From assembly GCF_000182925.2 (NCBI RefSeq), contig NC_026501.1:2790001-2854000 (forward strand): a stretch of 64,000 nt of DNA, written 5' to 3'. The notes beneath the pieces are model-generated. The model saw only the letters and a program-made list of their open reading frames with translations, ran no database searches and was not told where the DNA came from. The position numbers were made by a program, and so were the translations under genes. Source of the DNA: Neurospora crassa OR74A (lineage: Eukaryota; Ascomycota; Sordariomycetes; Sordariales; Sordariaceae). Below are positions 37,349 through 48,196 of the stretch, piece by piece; position 1 is the first letter of the stretch, and the number at the start of each line of letters is the position of its first letter.

Positions 37349-38197
37349 GGGGTTGTTTTGATAATTTCGCTTCGAGGAGACGGGGATCGATGTGCTGAAG
37401 TGGGATTTCCAAAGGTTAAATGATGGCCAAGAGAAATGTATGCTGAATTATAGCGAGGAGTGGGCGTTTCCCTTCGAAGGGACAGTAGTCCGTATCTGAG
37501 AACTCGGGACGTCTCTTGATGTGTCGGTGAGTGAGTGGCGATCGCGGCCCAAATCTTCTTTTATATCTGTTTGGTGATCGTGATTTGGCGACGAGGACTT
37601 GTACTCGTCTTGTTAGGTGATGAAATGTTGTTCTAAAATGCCAGCTCGGCTAGGCAGAAATTCCGGGTCACGCAGTCATGTATCAACGGTGGATAGGGAA
37701 GGTGATGAAAATCAACCAAGTGGAAGTCTGGGTGAAACCCGAGTGAGATTGACGATGTGGTGAAAGAGGGACTGATAAGAGTTATTATGCTTGGGCTGAA
37801 TAATCCTTGTTTCCACTTGGCCCCCAACCGCGCCAGCGCTCCAATGGACGCTACCCTGGCGGTGCAGGGTGGGGCTTCCCAGATCATTCACAGCACGGCA
37901 CTCTGCCGCGCTCATCTGGCAGCTCTGTCTCAGGGGACTGGACGCGGGCAAGCGTGGGGTGAGCAGGGGCTACCAGGGCAGTGACAGCAGCCGCTCGCGG
38001 GCAGCTCCTAGGATTGGGATTGGGCGGCCGCAGCCGTTCCATGCGGGTTACCTGCCCCTCCAGAAATTCGGTCATCGCGTTCAGGCGCGTTCCATCGTCT
38101 TCTACTTACATTACCGCACATTGCACCACTGCACCACTGCACCAAGCTGCCGTCGTTGCCCAATATCTACACCGAATTCAACAATACCACCTTCAAC
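37305..38197. other. Divergent promoter region (tfb3 / nudC)
   Basis: About 0.9 kb between two divergent genes. It contains the homopolymer tract at its left end, a GC-rich patch near 37970-38060, and a short ACCACTGCACC-type direct repeat near 38125-38145. No coding sequence is apparent. Confidence 0.6.
37318..37352. repeat. T10-G25 homopolymer tract 14 nt upstream of the tfb3 ATG
   Basis: On the plus strand ten T are followed directly by 25 G, so the tfb3 leader carries a C25-A10 run ending 14 nt before the start codon. Such a tract slips in replication and sequencing, so its exact length should be treated with caution. Confidence 0.85.
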
Positions 38198-38992
38198 ATG
38201 GCTGACAAAGGTGCGTTTTAGAGCTCAACTCCTCTTGCTCCCAAGACCAGAAAGTCCATCCGCCATCAACAGGTCCCACTAGTCAACTGACCAAACAATG
38301 TCAGACGTAACAGAGCTCACCCCCGCCGAGGAGGCCGCTGCCCGCGCCAAGGAACAAGCCGAGCAGGAGGCTCTCCCCTACAAGTGGACTCAGACGATTG
38401 GCGACGTCGACATCACCATCCTCGTCCCTGGTAACCTAAAGGGCAAAGATATGGTGGTTGAGATAAAGAAGCAGTCTCTTACGGCTGGTATTAAGGGTCA
38501 AGAGCCCGTCATCAAGGTAACCAACCTACTTGCCCACATATCTACAAATCACAACCCTTGCAACTTTCCAACGCCGCCTATACCATACCACCCAATGTCG
38601 CATGCCGAGTAGCTCGATTCTGACACCTCCCACAAAACCAGGGCGACCTCCCCCACCCGATCCTCCTCGACGATTCAACTTGGACGCTGTCCCCCGCTCC
38701 CGCCGGTCAAAAAGCCCTGGAGATCCATCTCGAAAAGCACAACAAGCTCGAGTGGTGGCCGCACGTAGTCACCAGCGCCCCGAAAATCGACGTGAGCAAG
38801 ATCGTCCCCGAGAACAGCAAGCTGTCGGACCTCGAGGGTGAGACGCGGGCAATGGTGGAGAAGATGATGTACGACCAAAGACAAAAGGAGATGGGGTTGC
38901 CGACGAGCGATGAGCAGAAGAAGATGGATATCTTGAAGAAGTTCCAGGAGCAGCATCCGGAGATGGATTTTAGTAATGCGAAAATTCAGTAG
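38198..38992 (+). CDS. nudC: NudC-family nuclear movement protein (CS domain)
   Basis: Spliced CDS of 191 aa; exons 38198-38210, 38305-38516 and 38642-38992 (introns 94 and 125 nt). NudC proteins are Hsp90-associated chaperones that stabilise dynein regulators and are needed for nuclear migration in hyphae. The N-terminus is a Glu/Ala-rich helix ([20 protein letters not shown]). The CS domain follows: [37 protein letters not shown], then [26 protein letters not shown]. The C-terminus ends with the family signature region [20 protein letters not shown] and [11 protein letters not shown]. The first exon is only 13 nt (MADK plus one base). A second ATG at 38298, six nt before the acceptor, is in the same frame and would give MSD instead of MADKD if the intron is retained. 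Confidence 0.93.
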
Positions 38993-39961
38993 GTGAGCGA
39001 AAGGGGGAAAGGGGGAGGGCAATTGGAGATACTGAAAGGATTTGGGGGAGTAGAGAAGTAAAAGGTGATAACCATGATAACGAAGCATTAATGACTTGAA
39101 AACAACCGTTCTAATTTTTTATTGAATCAAACAGGGTGAAGTGATGCTGGACACTTTCTCTGAACTGTTGTGGTGATGTTCTGTTCCAGCCGCACACGGA
39201 CTATATTATTCCTGGAAAAGCCGAACCCATGACAAATCACTGCGTACGCTCCAGTAGATGACCTAGAGATTACACTTCATGGATTTGAATGAACGAATGT
39301 AGTATTTCGGGGACCGCTGTTGGTGGTGGTCGGATAGATCGCGGGATGCGGAAGCATTCAAAGCTGGGAATTTTCTCACGACATAATTAATATACACGGA
39401 CTAACCAAAACGAAACACATAAGCTGATAACATATCAACCATCTATTGTCATGCATGCAAACCTATGAAACTCGGTTGACACACTAAAGTGCGCAAAAGA
39501 GATGTGATGGGTGAAACGAATCGCCGAGACCACGGTGTAGAGATCATGGCGTCAGAGAGCCCATCCAGATTCAATTTTGGAACCGCTAGTAACGAGAACG
39601 CAGATTGAAAGCTGCAATCCATAAATAATAATAAGCGTTCCGAAATTTGCCTGAGCATCAATAAGCTTGTTGTTCAAAGTGCAAGTTTTCAAGAGCAATG
39701 AATGGACCATGTCTCTTGGGGTCTGGGGTTAACGAGAAGAGAAGTGTCCTAGATGTTAGTCCATAACGCACAATCGCATAATTTGATCAGGGAGATAGAC
39801 AAAAATGTAGTGCCTTTGATCGCGAACAAGAAACCGTCAGGAACAGATGATGCCAAAAGGCGAGCGAGGGTGCTGATATAGTTCGTTCCTGTTGTAAATC
39901 AACACTGCCGACAACCTCTTGGACGGACCAGAACATGAGGGGTATCGGATCAACCAGGCCA
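38993..39961. other. Intergenic between convergent genes
   Basis: About 1 kb holding the 3' flanks of nudC (plus) and the URI-type gene (minus). Short AT-rich ORFs only; nothing identified. Confidence 0.6.
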
Positions 39962-41854
39962 TCATGGTCTGGCCAAACGAGCCGCCTTGAATCTGCTCAT
40001 GCGTGGCGGGCCGCCTTCTTCCTCGTCCAGCGGGACGACGGGTTGTTCCTCCTCCGGCTTCATAAAGCCTCCCTCCTTCTGGATCATGCGATTCCGCAAC
40101 CGATTGTATTCAACCGCCGCCGCCCGGTACAGGAGCTCGTCGTCCATGTCATCCGGCTCCTGCGGCGCAGACAGGACATTTCTCTCGACAACCTGATTGG
40201 CCAGTATTTGATCCTCGGGAGGAGTGGGCTCGGCAGGAGGGGCCGAATGAGACTCGCGGAAACGCTGAGGTAGCTGGAGCGGGCCAGGAGGTGGAGATGC
40301 CGCGGCCGGAGCAGCAACTTTCCCGGTTGACGCACGTTCTTTCTTAAACCGTGACACACGCTTGGGAGGCTCTGGCTCTTCCGGCTCCTGCTCTTGCGTT
40401 GTCGGGTTGCTAGCCACAGCTCCATGTTCGACAATATCCCCAACAGGATTGACTAAGGGCACCTTTGGCGCAGCGGGCTTCGGCTGCACAGCCGGCTGGA
40501 TTTCCTCCTCAGGGGCAATGTCCAGCTCTGTGGCGAACCGCACACCCTTCTTCTCCTTTGCCTTCCCCTTGGACTTCAGAGACGAGGCGGTTGGCTCTGA
40601 CTGAGTGTTCTCCGGCGCTGGTGTTGGCGCCGATGTCGATACCGGCGTTGAGCGAGGTTCCCTGACGACAGTGATGTAGCCACCACCAGCATCCTTGCGA
40701 TTTTCGTCTTCCGGTTGCTGGGGCTTCTGACGCTCGACAGTGAACGCAGACTTGAAGCCCAGGCGCTTCTCAAGCTCCTGCATGCGCTGAATATAATCAC
40801 TGGTGATCACGCTATGCTTGGAGCGTCCAAGCTCATCCTCATCATCGTCATCCTCTTCTAGCTCGTCCTCATATTCATCCCACTCCGCATTCTCATCCTC
40901 GGTGGACCCTTCGTCAATCTCGAGTTCAGCCACGATGGGATGGATTTCTTCCTGCATGTACTGGAGCATGTCGGCGCGCAACTGGCTTTCGTCCTCGGAC
41001 TCGTCCTTGGGTATCACAGCTTTCGACATATCCATTGCATCCTGTTCTTTGACCTTTTGCATGAGCTGCGTGAGTTTGCCAGCTGTAGTCGGCAATTGGT
41101 CGACGAACTTGGTATCATCGGCAAACGTGACACTCTTTCCGGAGCTTGTAGATGGTGCAATTGAAGTTGGAGTCGTGCTCGAGGATTCGCTCGTGGTAGT
41201 GGATGCAGCAGCGGCAGAGGTAGCAGTAGGTTGATGTTGCTCGAGTGGTTGGTTCTCTTGTGTGGTGTTGGATTTGGCCTGAGCCTGAGGAAGATCGGCC
41301 TGGGTTTCCGGGAGCTTCTCGATGCCGGCCTTTTTGAGAGCTTCCTCGACCCTCCTACCGACCTCACCTCCGCTCTGCAGGCGGTACTGAACGATATTGT
41401 CTTCGTCATCCAGTTCCTCAATGATATCCGTAATGGGAAGACCGGTCTCTTCATCTGTGCCGCCATCAGGATTGGCAATAACTTTTGCCGCGGCAAGTTT
41501 ATTCTCTTCCGTTTCAACAAGCTTCGTCAGCGTATCGACGTTCTTCTCGACGTAGTCGAGACGGCGACCGAGGACACTGGAAATTTGATCAGCTTCCTTG
41601 AGATCGTTTTCGCCAAAAATCTCGTTGATTTCTTTCTTGGTGATGATAGTGCCGCCATAGTCGCGTCGGATGCGAGCAAGCTCGGTGTGGGGAGACGGGT
41701 CCTTGGGCAAGCCGTCCACCTCCTCTTTGAGTGCTGCATACTCGAAGTAGGTTTGTTGCCAGTGGGTCAGAGATGCGTGAAGCTGGTTGACCTTGCCCTC
41801 CAGCAGCTGCATATGCCGGTCAAGATCGGCAAGATGATCTCTTGATACTGCCAT
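39962..41854 (-). CDS. bud27: URI/Bud27-type unconventional prefoldin
   Basis: Single-exon CDS of 630 aa. The ATG at 41854 is chosen; the frame continues upstream only to a GTG. The N-terminal ~110 residues form a prefoldin-like coiled coil (HLADLDRHMQLLEGKVNQLH, then LVETEENKLAAAKVIAN). The middle is low complexity with an acidic block (DEYEDELEEDDDDEDELG) followed by a conserved helix YIQRMQELEKRLGFKSAF. The C-terminus has the fungal DUF3835-like ending: EDQILANQVVERNVL, then YRAAAVEYNRLRNRMIQKEG. Yeast Bud27 and human URI bind RNA polymerase subunit Rpb5 and assist cytoplasmic assembly of the polymerases, with links to TOR signalling. The protein probably acts in the cytoplasm and shuttles. 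Family assignment rests on the order of these segments. Confidence 0.85.
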   Translation of the reverse strand: MAVSRDHLADLDRHMQLLEGKVNQLHASLTHWQQTYFEYAALKEEVDGLPKDPSPHTELARIRRDYGGTIITKKEINEIFGENDLKEADQISSVLGRRLDYVEKNVDTLTKLVETEENKLAAAKVIANPDGGTDEETGLPITDIIEELDDEDNIVQYRLQSGGEVGRRVEEALKKAGIEKLPETQADLPQAQAKSNTTQENQPLEQHQPTATSAAAASTTTSESSSTTPTSIAPSTSSGKSVTFADDTKFVDQLPTTAGKLTQLMQKVKEQDAMDMSKAVIPKDESEDESQLRADMLQYMQEEIHPIVAELEIDEGSTEDENAEWDEYEDELEEDDDDEDELGRSKHSVITSDYIQRMQELEKRLGFKSAFTVERQKPQQPEDENRKDAGGGYITVVREPRSTPVSTSAPTPAPENTQSEPTASSLKSKGKAKEKKGVRFATELDIAPEEEIQPAVQPKPAAPKVPLVNPVGDIVEHGAVASNPTTQEQEPEEPEPPKRVSRFKKERASTGKVAAPAAASPPPGPLQLPQRFRESHSAPPAEPTPPEDQILANQVVERNVLSAPQEPDDMDDELLYRAAAVEYNRLRNRMIQKEGGFMKPEEEQPVVPLDEEEGGPPRMSRFKAARLARP

Positions 41855-42806
41855 GGTGGTTGATTGGAGGGTGGGACGAAGGGCGTTGATGGAGGCAAAC
41901 GGAGGATTGGAGGGGAAGAAAAGTTTCACGATGACGGGATGAGGTCAAAATTTTGGGGAGCTTATGTAACGGGACGGCTCATGCAAGGGTTAGGGTTGGT
42001 AGCAAATCCCCTGGAAGAAACATGTGAAGAATAGTATGCAGTCCTGTTCTTTCGAATTCCATAAGGATGGGTCCGTGACAGTTGGGGGTACATTTGCAAT
42101 TCATGAAGACATACGATACTGTCTTTTAAATCCAACGCCGATCGGCGGATGTATGCTAATGTCACCATTGTTGCCCTTCAGAGTATCAGTGTTCGGCTCC
42201 CTGGGACTGCAGTCGTAAGCATCTGCTTGCGGACTCATCAAGTTCGTTCGGAACTATAATGTTATTTGTTTCCTCGGAAAATTCGCGTTTTGCAAAAGTG
42301 ACTAAACAGAACTGTGAAATCCCGGGCCACCCCACAGCTGTAGCCGATCGTATCCCGAACTTTTACCATTGCTCGCTCGAGCCTCAGTTGTCATGAAGCA
42401 AACTGGCAGCCATAACCCAACCAAAACGCCATGGGCTGTTCAAACTTGCGATCAACAAGTGCTGCCGTAGATACGTGCAGGTACAAATCAGTTGCATGTT
42501 CGACCAAGAATTAAGTAGAACACAAGCTTATACATGGGCAAAAAGTAAATGCAAGAATCGCCTAACACGCCGCGCCATGCAATTGGTATCTTTCCCCTTT
42601 TCCTTCGACTTCAACAAGTATGAAGATGCCCATCTCGTTTGCCGCTCAATGAGGTCACAGTAATCCAGCAACCTTTACAAGTAACCAAAGTTGCTTTCAT
42701 CACATATGGACTTGGGTTCCTTAGCCCCGGATGGCCAGCCTCATGCCTGCCACTTTCCGTCTTTTCCTTTCTTTTCCTATCTTTCCTTCGTTTTCCCCTC
42801 AAGATC
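41855..42806. other. Intergenic: URI promoter and 3' flank of next gene
   Basis: About 0.95 kb between two minus-strand genes. No ORF of coding character and no RNA gene seen. Confidence 0.6.
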
Positions 42807-45800
42807 TCAGAACTGTCCGGGAGGAAACTGCCCAGACTGCTGAAACTGTTGAGACTGATACGGTCCATGCTGGTATGGCCCAGGGTGACGAGGCAGTGGA
42901 GCCTGTATCCGTTTCCCGTCCAAGAATTGGGCACTTCTACCATCATAGTAGAGATTCCTCGTCTCCATCTGTCTTCTCGCCTCAAAAGCGGCACGCTCCT
43001 CTTCATCCAGCGCGAACGCCTTCTTCAGCCACCCAAACGCGCTTCGCTTTTTCTTCAGTGATTTTCCACTGTTGGTCTCCTGGCTCGCTGTCGTTCCTGT
43101 CGTCATGTTGCTCCTCACGCTCATGCCCATAGCAGAAGGGAGGTTCCGTGGCGGCACCTGGTGAAGGTGACCGAGTGGTTGTTGTGGGGACTGGTATGGC
43201 GACTGATATGAGGCCGATTGTTGCCCCTGCGCGCTATACTGGGTTCCTGAAGTGTGCGGTCTTTGTTGCAAAGGTGAGTGCGGGCTCGCCTGAACAGGGC
43301 GCCAAAACTGCATTCCGCTCTCTGAGTGAGGTGATGAGACAAATCCGGGATGCATGAGTGCTGGCGGCGGCGGAAAGTCGGCAACTGTATCGAATGATGC
43401 AATTGAGTTGACATGTGGTCGCTCCATGTCCGATCCATAAGCAGAATCTGATGTTTGGTACGTTCTGGACGTTGGGAACAACGAGTCTCGATATTCTGGT
43501 GAGTCGGGTCGAGGTATATGTATCGAGTCCGGCGGTGTCGTCTTCTGTGAAACTCGTCGTCTGAATGAGGATTCTTGCCCAGGATGGACTACAACCTCTG
43601 GCAATGATTCGGGCGAAATTCTGTGGCTTTGCTTTGATGTTGGTCTGGAGTCTCTTGTCTCGACTGGAGCCAATTTGGGCCTCGAAGGTTGCGGTCTCAA
43701 TTGGGGTGACTCTGGTATCGTCCTGTGGCTTTGCTTTGAAGATGGTCTTGAATCTCTCGTATCAGCCGGAGCCAACGTTGGCTTCGAAGGTTGTGGCCTA
43801 GGCTGGGGTTGTGCTGCACGTGGATTATACACCTTTGCCTCCAATGTCGGTTCCTGAGTATAGACCTTTGCATCCAATGTCGGTTCCTGAGTGTAGACCT
43901 TTGCCTCCAATGTCGGTTCCCGACTATACACCTTTGCCTCCAATGTCGGTTTCTGAGTATAGACCTTTGCCTCCAATGTCGGTTTCTGAGTATACACTTT
44001 TGCCTCCAATGTCGGTTCCCGACTATACACCTTTGCCTCCAATGTCGGTTTCCGAGTATAGACCTTTGCCTCCAATGTCGGTTCCTGGCTATACGCCTTC
44101 GCCTCTAATGTCTGTTCCTTCAGCTTTCCAACGATGGACACCGGTAATTCCGGCTTGTAGCTGACCGGTTCATCCTTCGGCTTCGGGCGGTCGAACACGC
44201 GAGGAGAGGGAAGAGGTGATGTTTGTGGTGTATACGTTTTGGGTTGAAGGAGGTAGACCGGCTCTTCTTCTTCTTCGTCTTCTTCTTCATTATCATCATT
44301 TTCTTCTCCATCCTTTTCTTTTTTCCCATCTCCTTCTTCCTTCTCCTCCTCCTCCTCCTCGTTGATTTCTTCCCTGTTCTCAGCTGTCTCAAGCTGATAT
44401 AGCGCAGATTGAGAAGGAGCGGGCTTAGAGATCCGGTGAGAGTTTCGGGCTGGCGGGGGCGGAGACTGTATTGGAAGTTCCAATTCTGTTGAAGACCTAT
44501 TTGAACTATTCTCCACTGTGCCTTCCTCTTCTGTGGTATCCTTCGATTGGACTGTCGGTGGGACACCCATTGACGTTGAATGCGTAGATGTACGAGTAAT
44601 TTTTAGATCGAAGTATGAGGTTGGCGACGACTGCTTGCCCTCCAAGATCGAACTGAGCCGCAACGATAAGCGAGGGGGTGTATTTGGAGTTTTGGCGATG
44701 GGAGACGTCGGGGGTGTTGTAACCGAGGATGCGTCGGATGCATGGGGGCTATGACGCGGTGATGTGAAAGGCTCGATGGTGAACTGGGAGGATGTCAGCA
44801 AAAACAAAAGGCATTTGGAATGGAATGCAGCATCCTTGTTATAGATAGAGGACACTCACTCGTGTCTTTCGGCTCACTTCACCCGCCCTCCGCTCCATCT
44901 CGGAAATGATGCCAATCAACTGGACAATTACTCTATTTAGAGCATTGCCCTTCTCTTCCAAGTCCATAAACGCTTGAAACCACCCATCGGTATTTCCCTT
45001 CATTGCATTAAATATGTCGATTACGTCTGGGCGCTCTTTCCGCCAGCGACCGTGCTGCTGTTCCGCCAGATACATAGTAAAATCCCTCGTAGACTCCAGC
45101 CCTTCGGTAATATCATTCATGATTTGCTGAAGGGCGACCTGTGTCCGGGCCACGATATGCTCGATTTTCTCGTTTCCTTCGATAATTCTAAGCCGAAAGT
45201 TGCGATCCTCCAGCATCTGCTCGAAAAACTCCATGTTATCCATCGGCAACCTTAGATGAATGATGCGCTCGTTCAAATCTTCGGTTGCTAAGCCAATATC
45301 CTCTAGGACCGTCTCCAGAAACTCATCCACCTCGTCGATATGCCCTTGGAGAATTGTCACGACCGACATCTGACTGTTCGCCATCCCGTTGAGCAAAAGA
45401 TAAACGCCGAAGGAGATTTGTGACATTAGTCGACGCAGCTCATGCGTTTGTTGCCCCGGACGATAGCGCCATTGGGCCGCTGGGGGCTCGGCCGACTTGT
45501 CTTGCTCCAACAACTGCTCTCGACGGGTTTTGGCGTCGCCGGTACGCAATTTGGGTTTTGGGGTCGCACCGCCCTGGGTGGCTTCGAATAGGGATTCTGC
45601 AAAGGCTTCTTGCATGAACGGAATGGGATGACGGGGCGCTGGTGGTGGTCGCGGTTGCGCTTGTGGCTGCGGCTGCTGGCGCTGCTGTCGTTCGTTCCCG
45701 TAGTTTAACTTTTTTCTGTGCCTGTACGACTCGGTTGGTTCTGCGTCCGAGTTGGTGGCTGTCCCTGCGTCCTCGGTCCCTTCATTATCCGGAATCAGGA

Positions 45801-45846
45801 CGATGGGAAACTGGCCATCCGGACTGAGGAGTGACGATCGGCCCAT
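42807..45846 (-). CDS. Large unassigned protein: conserved-looking helical domain plus repeat-rich tail
   Basis: Spliced CDS of 987 aa; exons 45846-44860 and 44783-42807 (intron 76 nt). The ATG at 45846 (MGRSSLLSPDGQFPIVLIPD) is the first in frame; upstream the frame reaches only a GTG. Residues ~137-329 look like a folded helical domain (HELRRLMSQISFGVYLLLNG, DEFLETVLEDIGLATEDLNE, KIEHIVARTQVALQQIMND). The tail is disordered: Ser/Pro-rich with S/T-P sites, an acidic Glu/Asp/Lys block (about 44258-44365), nine tandem copies of an 11-residue unit TLEAKVYTQEP, and a duplicated ~34-residue unit (TRDSRPSSKQSHR). It ends with a basic amphipathic segment FGWLKKAFALDEEERAAF and a Gln/Pro/Tyr tail. 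I do not recognise the family. The layout suggests a scaffold or signalling adaptor, but that is inference. Confidence 0.8.
43815..44111 (-). repeat. 33-bp coding minisatellite, nine copies
   Basis: Nine head-to-tail units of exactly 33 bp (297 bp) encode the 11-residue unit T-L-(E/D)-A-K-(V/A)-Y-x-x-x-x. TLEAK is nearly invariant, while the last four residues vary (TQEP, TQKP, SREP, TRKP, SQEP, NPRA). Third-codon sites differ between some copies. In-frame repeat length means copy-number change would not break the gene. Confidence 0.95.
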
Positions 45847-48196
45847 GATAGGCACTTGTGGTGTGGATAAAACCACTGGGTTCAAACTTGAGATAGGCAA
45901 TCCAAAATAGCACCGATGAGGAGCCCGAACTGCGAGCTTCCCATGGGCCTCGCAGGCGACGGGGTTCGTTTGACTTCTCTGTGGCGGCGATCGACAGCGA
46001 CGGCAGCGTGTGGGATGAACGCGTGGAGGTGTAGACGATGGCGTGGCACGGTGAACGTTCCGTCGAAGGGAATGGCCAATTTGGGAACGGATCTGCCAGG
46101 CCGAACGAAGCCAGTGCACCGGGCCGGCGCTGGCAATCACCCACTGCAGATGCACTCAGTGCTGCAGGTACCCGCAATCTCAGCGAGCTGAGGACCCTCC
46201 TTCAGTGGGACAGGTGCAGCTGTCAGACGGACAGGGCGGGTCGGCAGTGGAAACTGGGCAAGCCTGAAGTTCGGATTTGAACGCCTTCCCGTCAATCGCG
46301 ATATCGAACCGGACCGTGTGCCTGATGTCGAACCGCGATGCTGTACTACGTGTAAGGTAGGTAGCGTAAGGTAAGGAATGCCGTGGCGGTGGGCTCTGGG
46401 CTGTCCAGTTGTCGGCAAAAGGCGGCGGGAGCTGGATTATCGGGACTATCAGGACTATCAGGGTGGGAATCGGAGGGGTCAGATCGGCAGAGGTGTAAAT
46501 CACGGTCCTTCCGGGTAATGGTCGGTCTTTATGGCGTTGTTGGCGTGTTTGGTGGTTGCGGGTGAGACGCACGGCGGTCAAGTCGTCATCCGATGTAAGT
46601 GGTTTGGAACTTTCAAGGAATGCGTAACGGACGCGGCAAAAGGAAGTAGCGCTTCACAGGTTGCGTCCAGGCATGGACAGTTCAACCGCGAGTTGTTGGT
46701 GAAAAGGAGAACAAAGACAGGTCGAGTTCGCAAGCGAAGCGAGGAATTTCATAGCACTACCTGAGAGCTGACGACCCATGGCGCCTGGAAAATGTCCTTG
46801 CCTAGACACCGGCAAACAGTGATAGCAGAAAAGCTGGGGAAAATAAAATGAAGCTCAGGTGAGCCGGCGTCGAATGAGAGCGGAGGGCAAGCCAGTACCT
46901 AGTACCCAGGGGAGGGAATCCAGGTCTATCGAAATGGAGCATCTGGCCGGGCCCCATCGAGCATTCCCGTCCGGTTCCTGGCGTGGTCCCTGGGTCGTCC
47001 CTGCCCCTAGAGCTGGGTGACTGCAATGGGAGACGCTGTCCGGTCGAGATTGGTCCGGTATCTCCAGGGCACATGCAACTGGATGCACTGCAGCTGTAGG
47101 AAGCCAACCGTGCCCCCTGGGAGGTCAGACACTGGACATTCCGACCTTCTTTTCCACATGTGAGTGAGCAACTGCACTGTTACTGTCATAGGTATCCCCG
47201 TCGATTTCGACTAGCAAATATCACGGAACATCTACTTTTAGTTCAGTTGGACTCAGATGAGAGAACCAACAGCAGTTCCGTACTTTGCCTTCAGCCAGAG
47301 AGGTCAGGTCGAGTCCCCCCCTCGAGCCTCTTGGGATGCCCGCTTTGCCTTCGTTTTCTTTTCCGCTTTGGGGATCTACATTTCCCGGCGCCTATGCAGT
47401 ACAAGGAAGGAGCCAACCTCGCAAAAGTATGCAGCTCGGTTGCTGTCCCTTCCTCGGCCAATTCCACGTTTGTTCGGCCAGACTTTCATTTCCACATTCA
47501 TCTTGCAGTCGTTTTCATCCATTCAATCATATAAAAAACCAGTTAAATTGGGTTATGATGTAAGATGGATTTGCTACTACGTGCATTGGTTTGGATGTTC
47601 CATTGTAAGTTTGCTTCATTACCGCCGTCATATGCGCCAATTTGGAGTACATACAAATCCTATAACAGCTTGGTGCGCATAGCCGCAATGCAATGGAACT
47701 CTAACGAATTTTTAATTTTTTTTTAGAGAAAAAACAGAAAAAAAACCGGTGTTCCCTAGGGCGGTTACAACCAGCTTTGACCCAATTTGTTCCGCTTCCC
47801 GAAAGGGCTTATTGCCGCGCTGTAAATAGGAATGGGATATCACCTGCCTCCTCCTCAGGGGACCCTGGACTAGGTCCTCGAGACCCCTTTCCCAAGAGTG
47901 CAAACTACCTACTTACGTACAGTAGCAACCCCAGGCATAGCATTGGCAGTGTCAGGTCTACCTCTACGGCACACAGCCCCTCCAAACGAAAGAACATCGT
48001 CAATATACTTGCATGTCTTTATACAAAGGATTCTTTTTCAGGAGCCAAGAAAAAACCATCTTGACACTCCGCTTGTATTTGCTTCCCAAGTACATCTATC
48101 CTCGTCTATCCTGTTGAACTCGTGGTTGTATACTGCATACAATGACATTTTCACCTGGAATAAAACAATCATGGACCGCATACCCACACATGCCAC
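45847..48196. other. Intergenic: promoter/leader of the repeat protein and 3' flank of GUP1
   Basis: About 2.35 kb. The minus-strand frame stays open upstream of 45846 to about 46155, but without an ATG, so it is likely leader. T/A runs occur near 47710-47745. No gene recognised. Confidence 0.55.
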
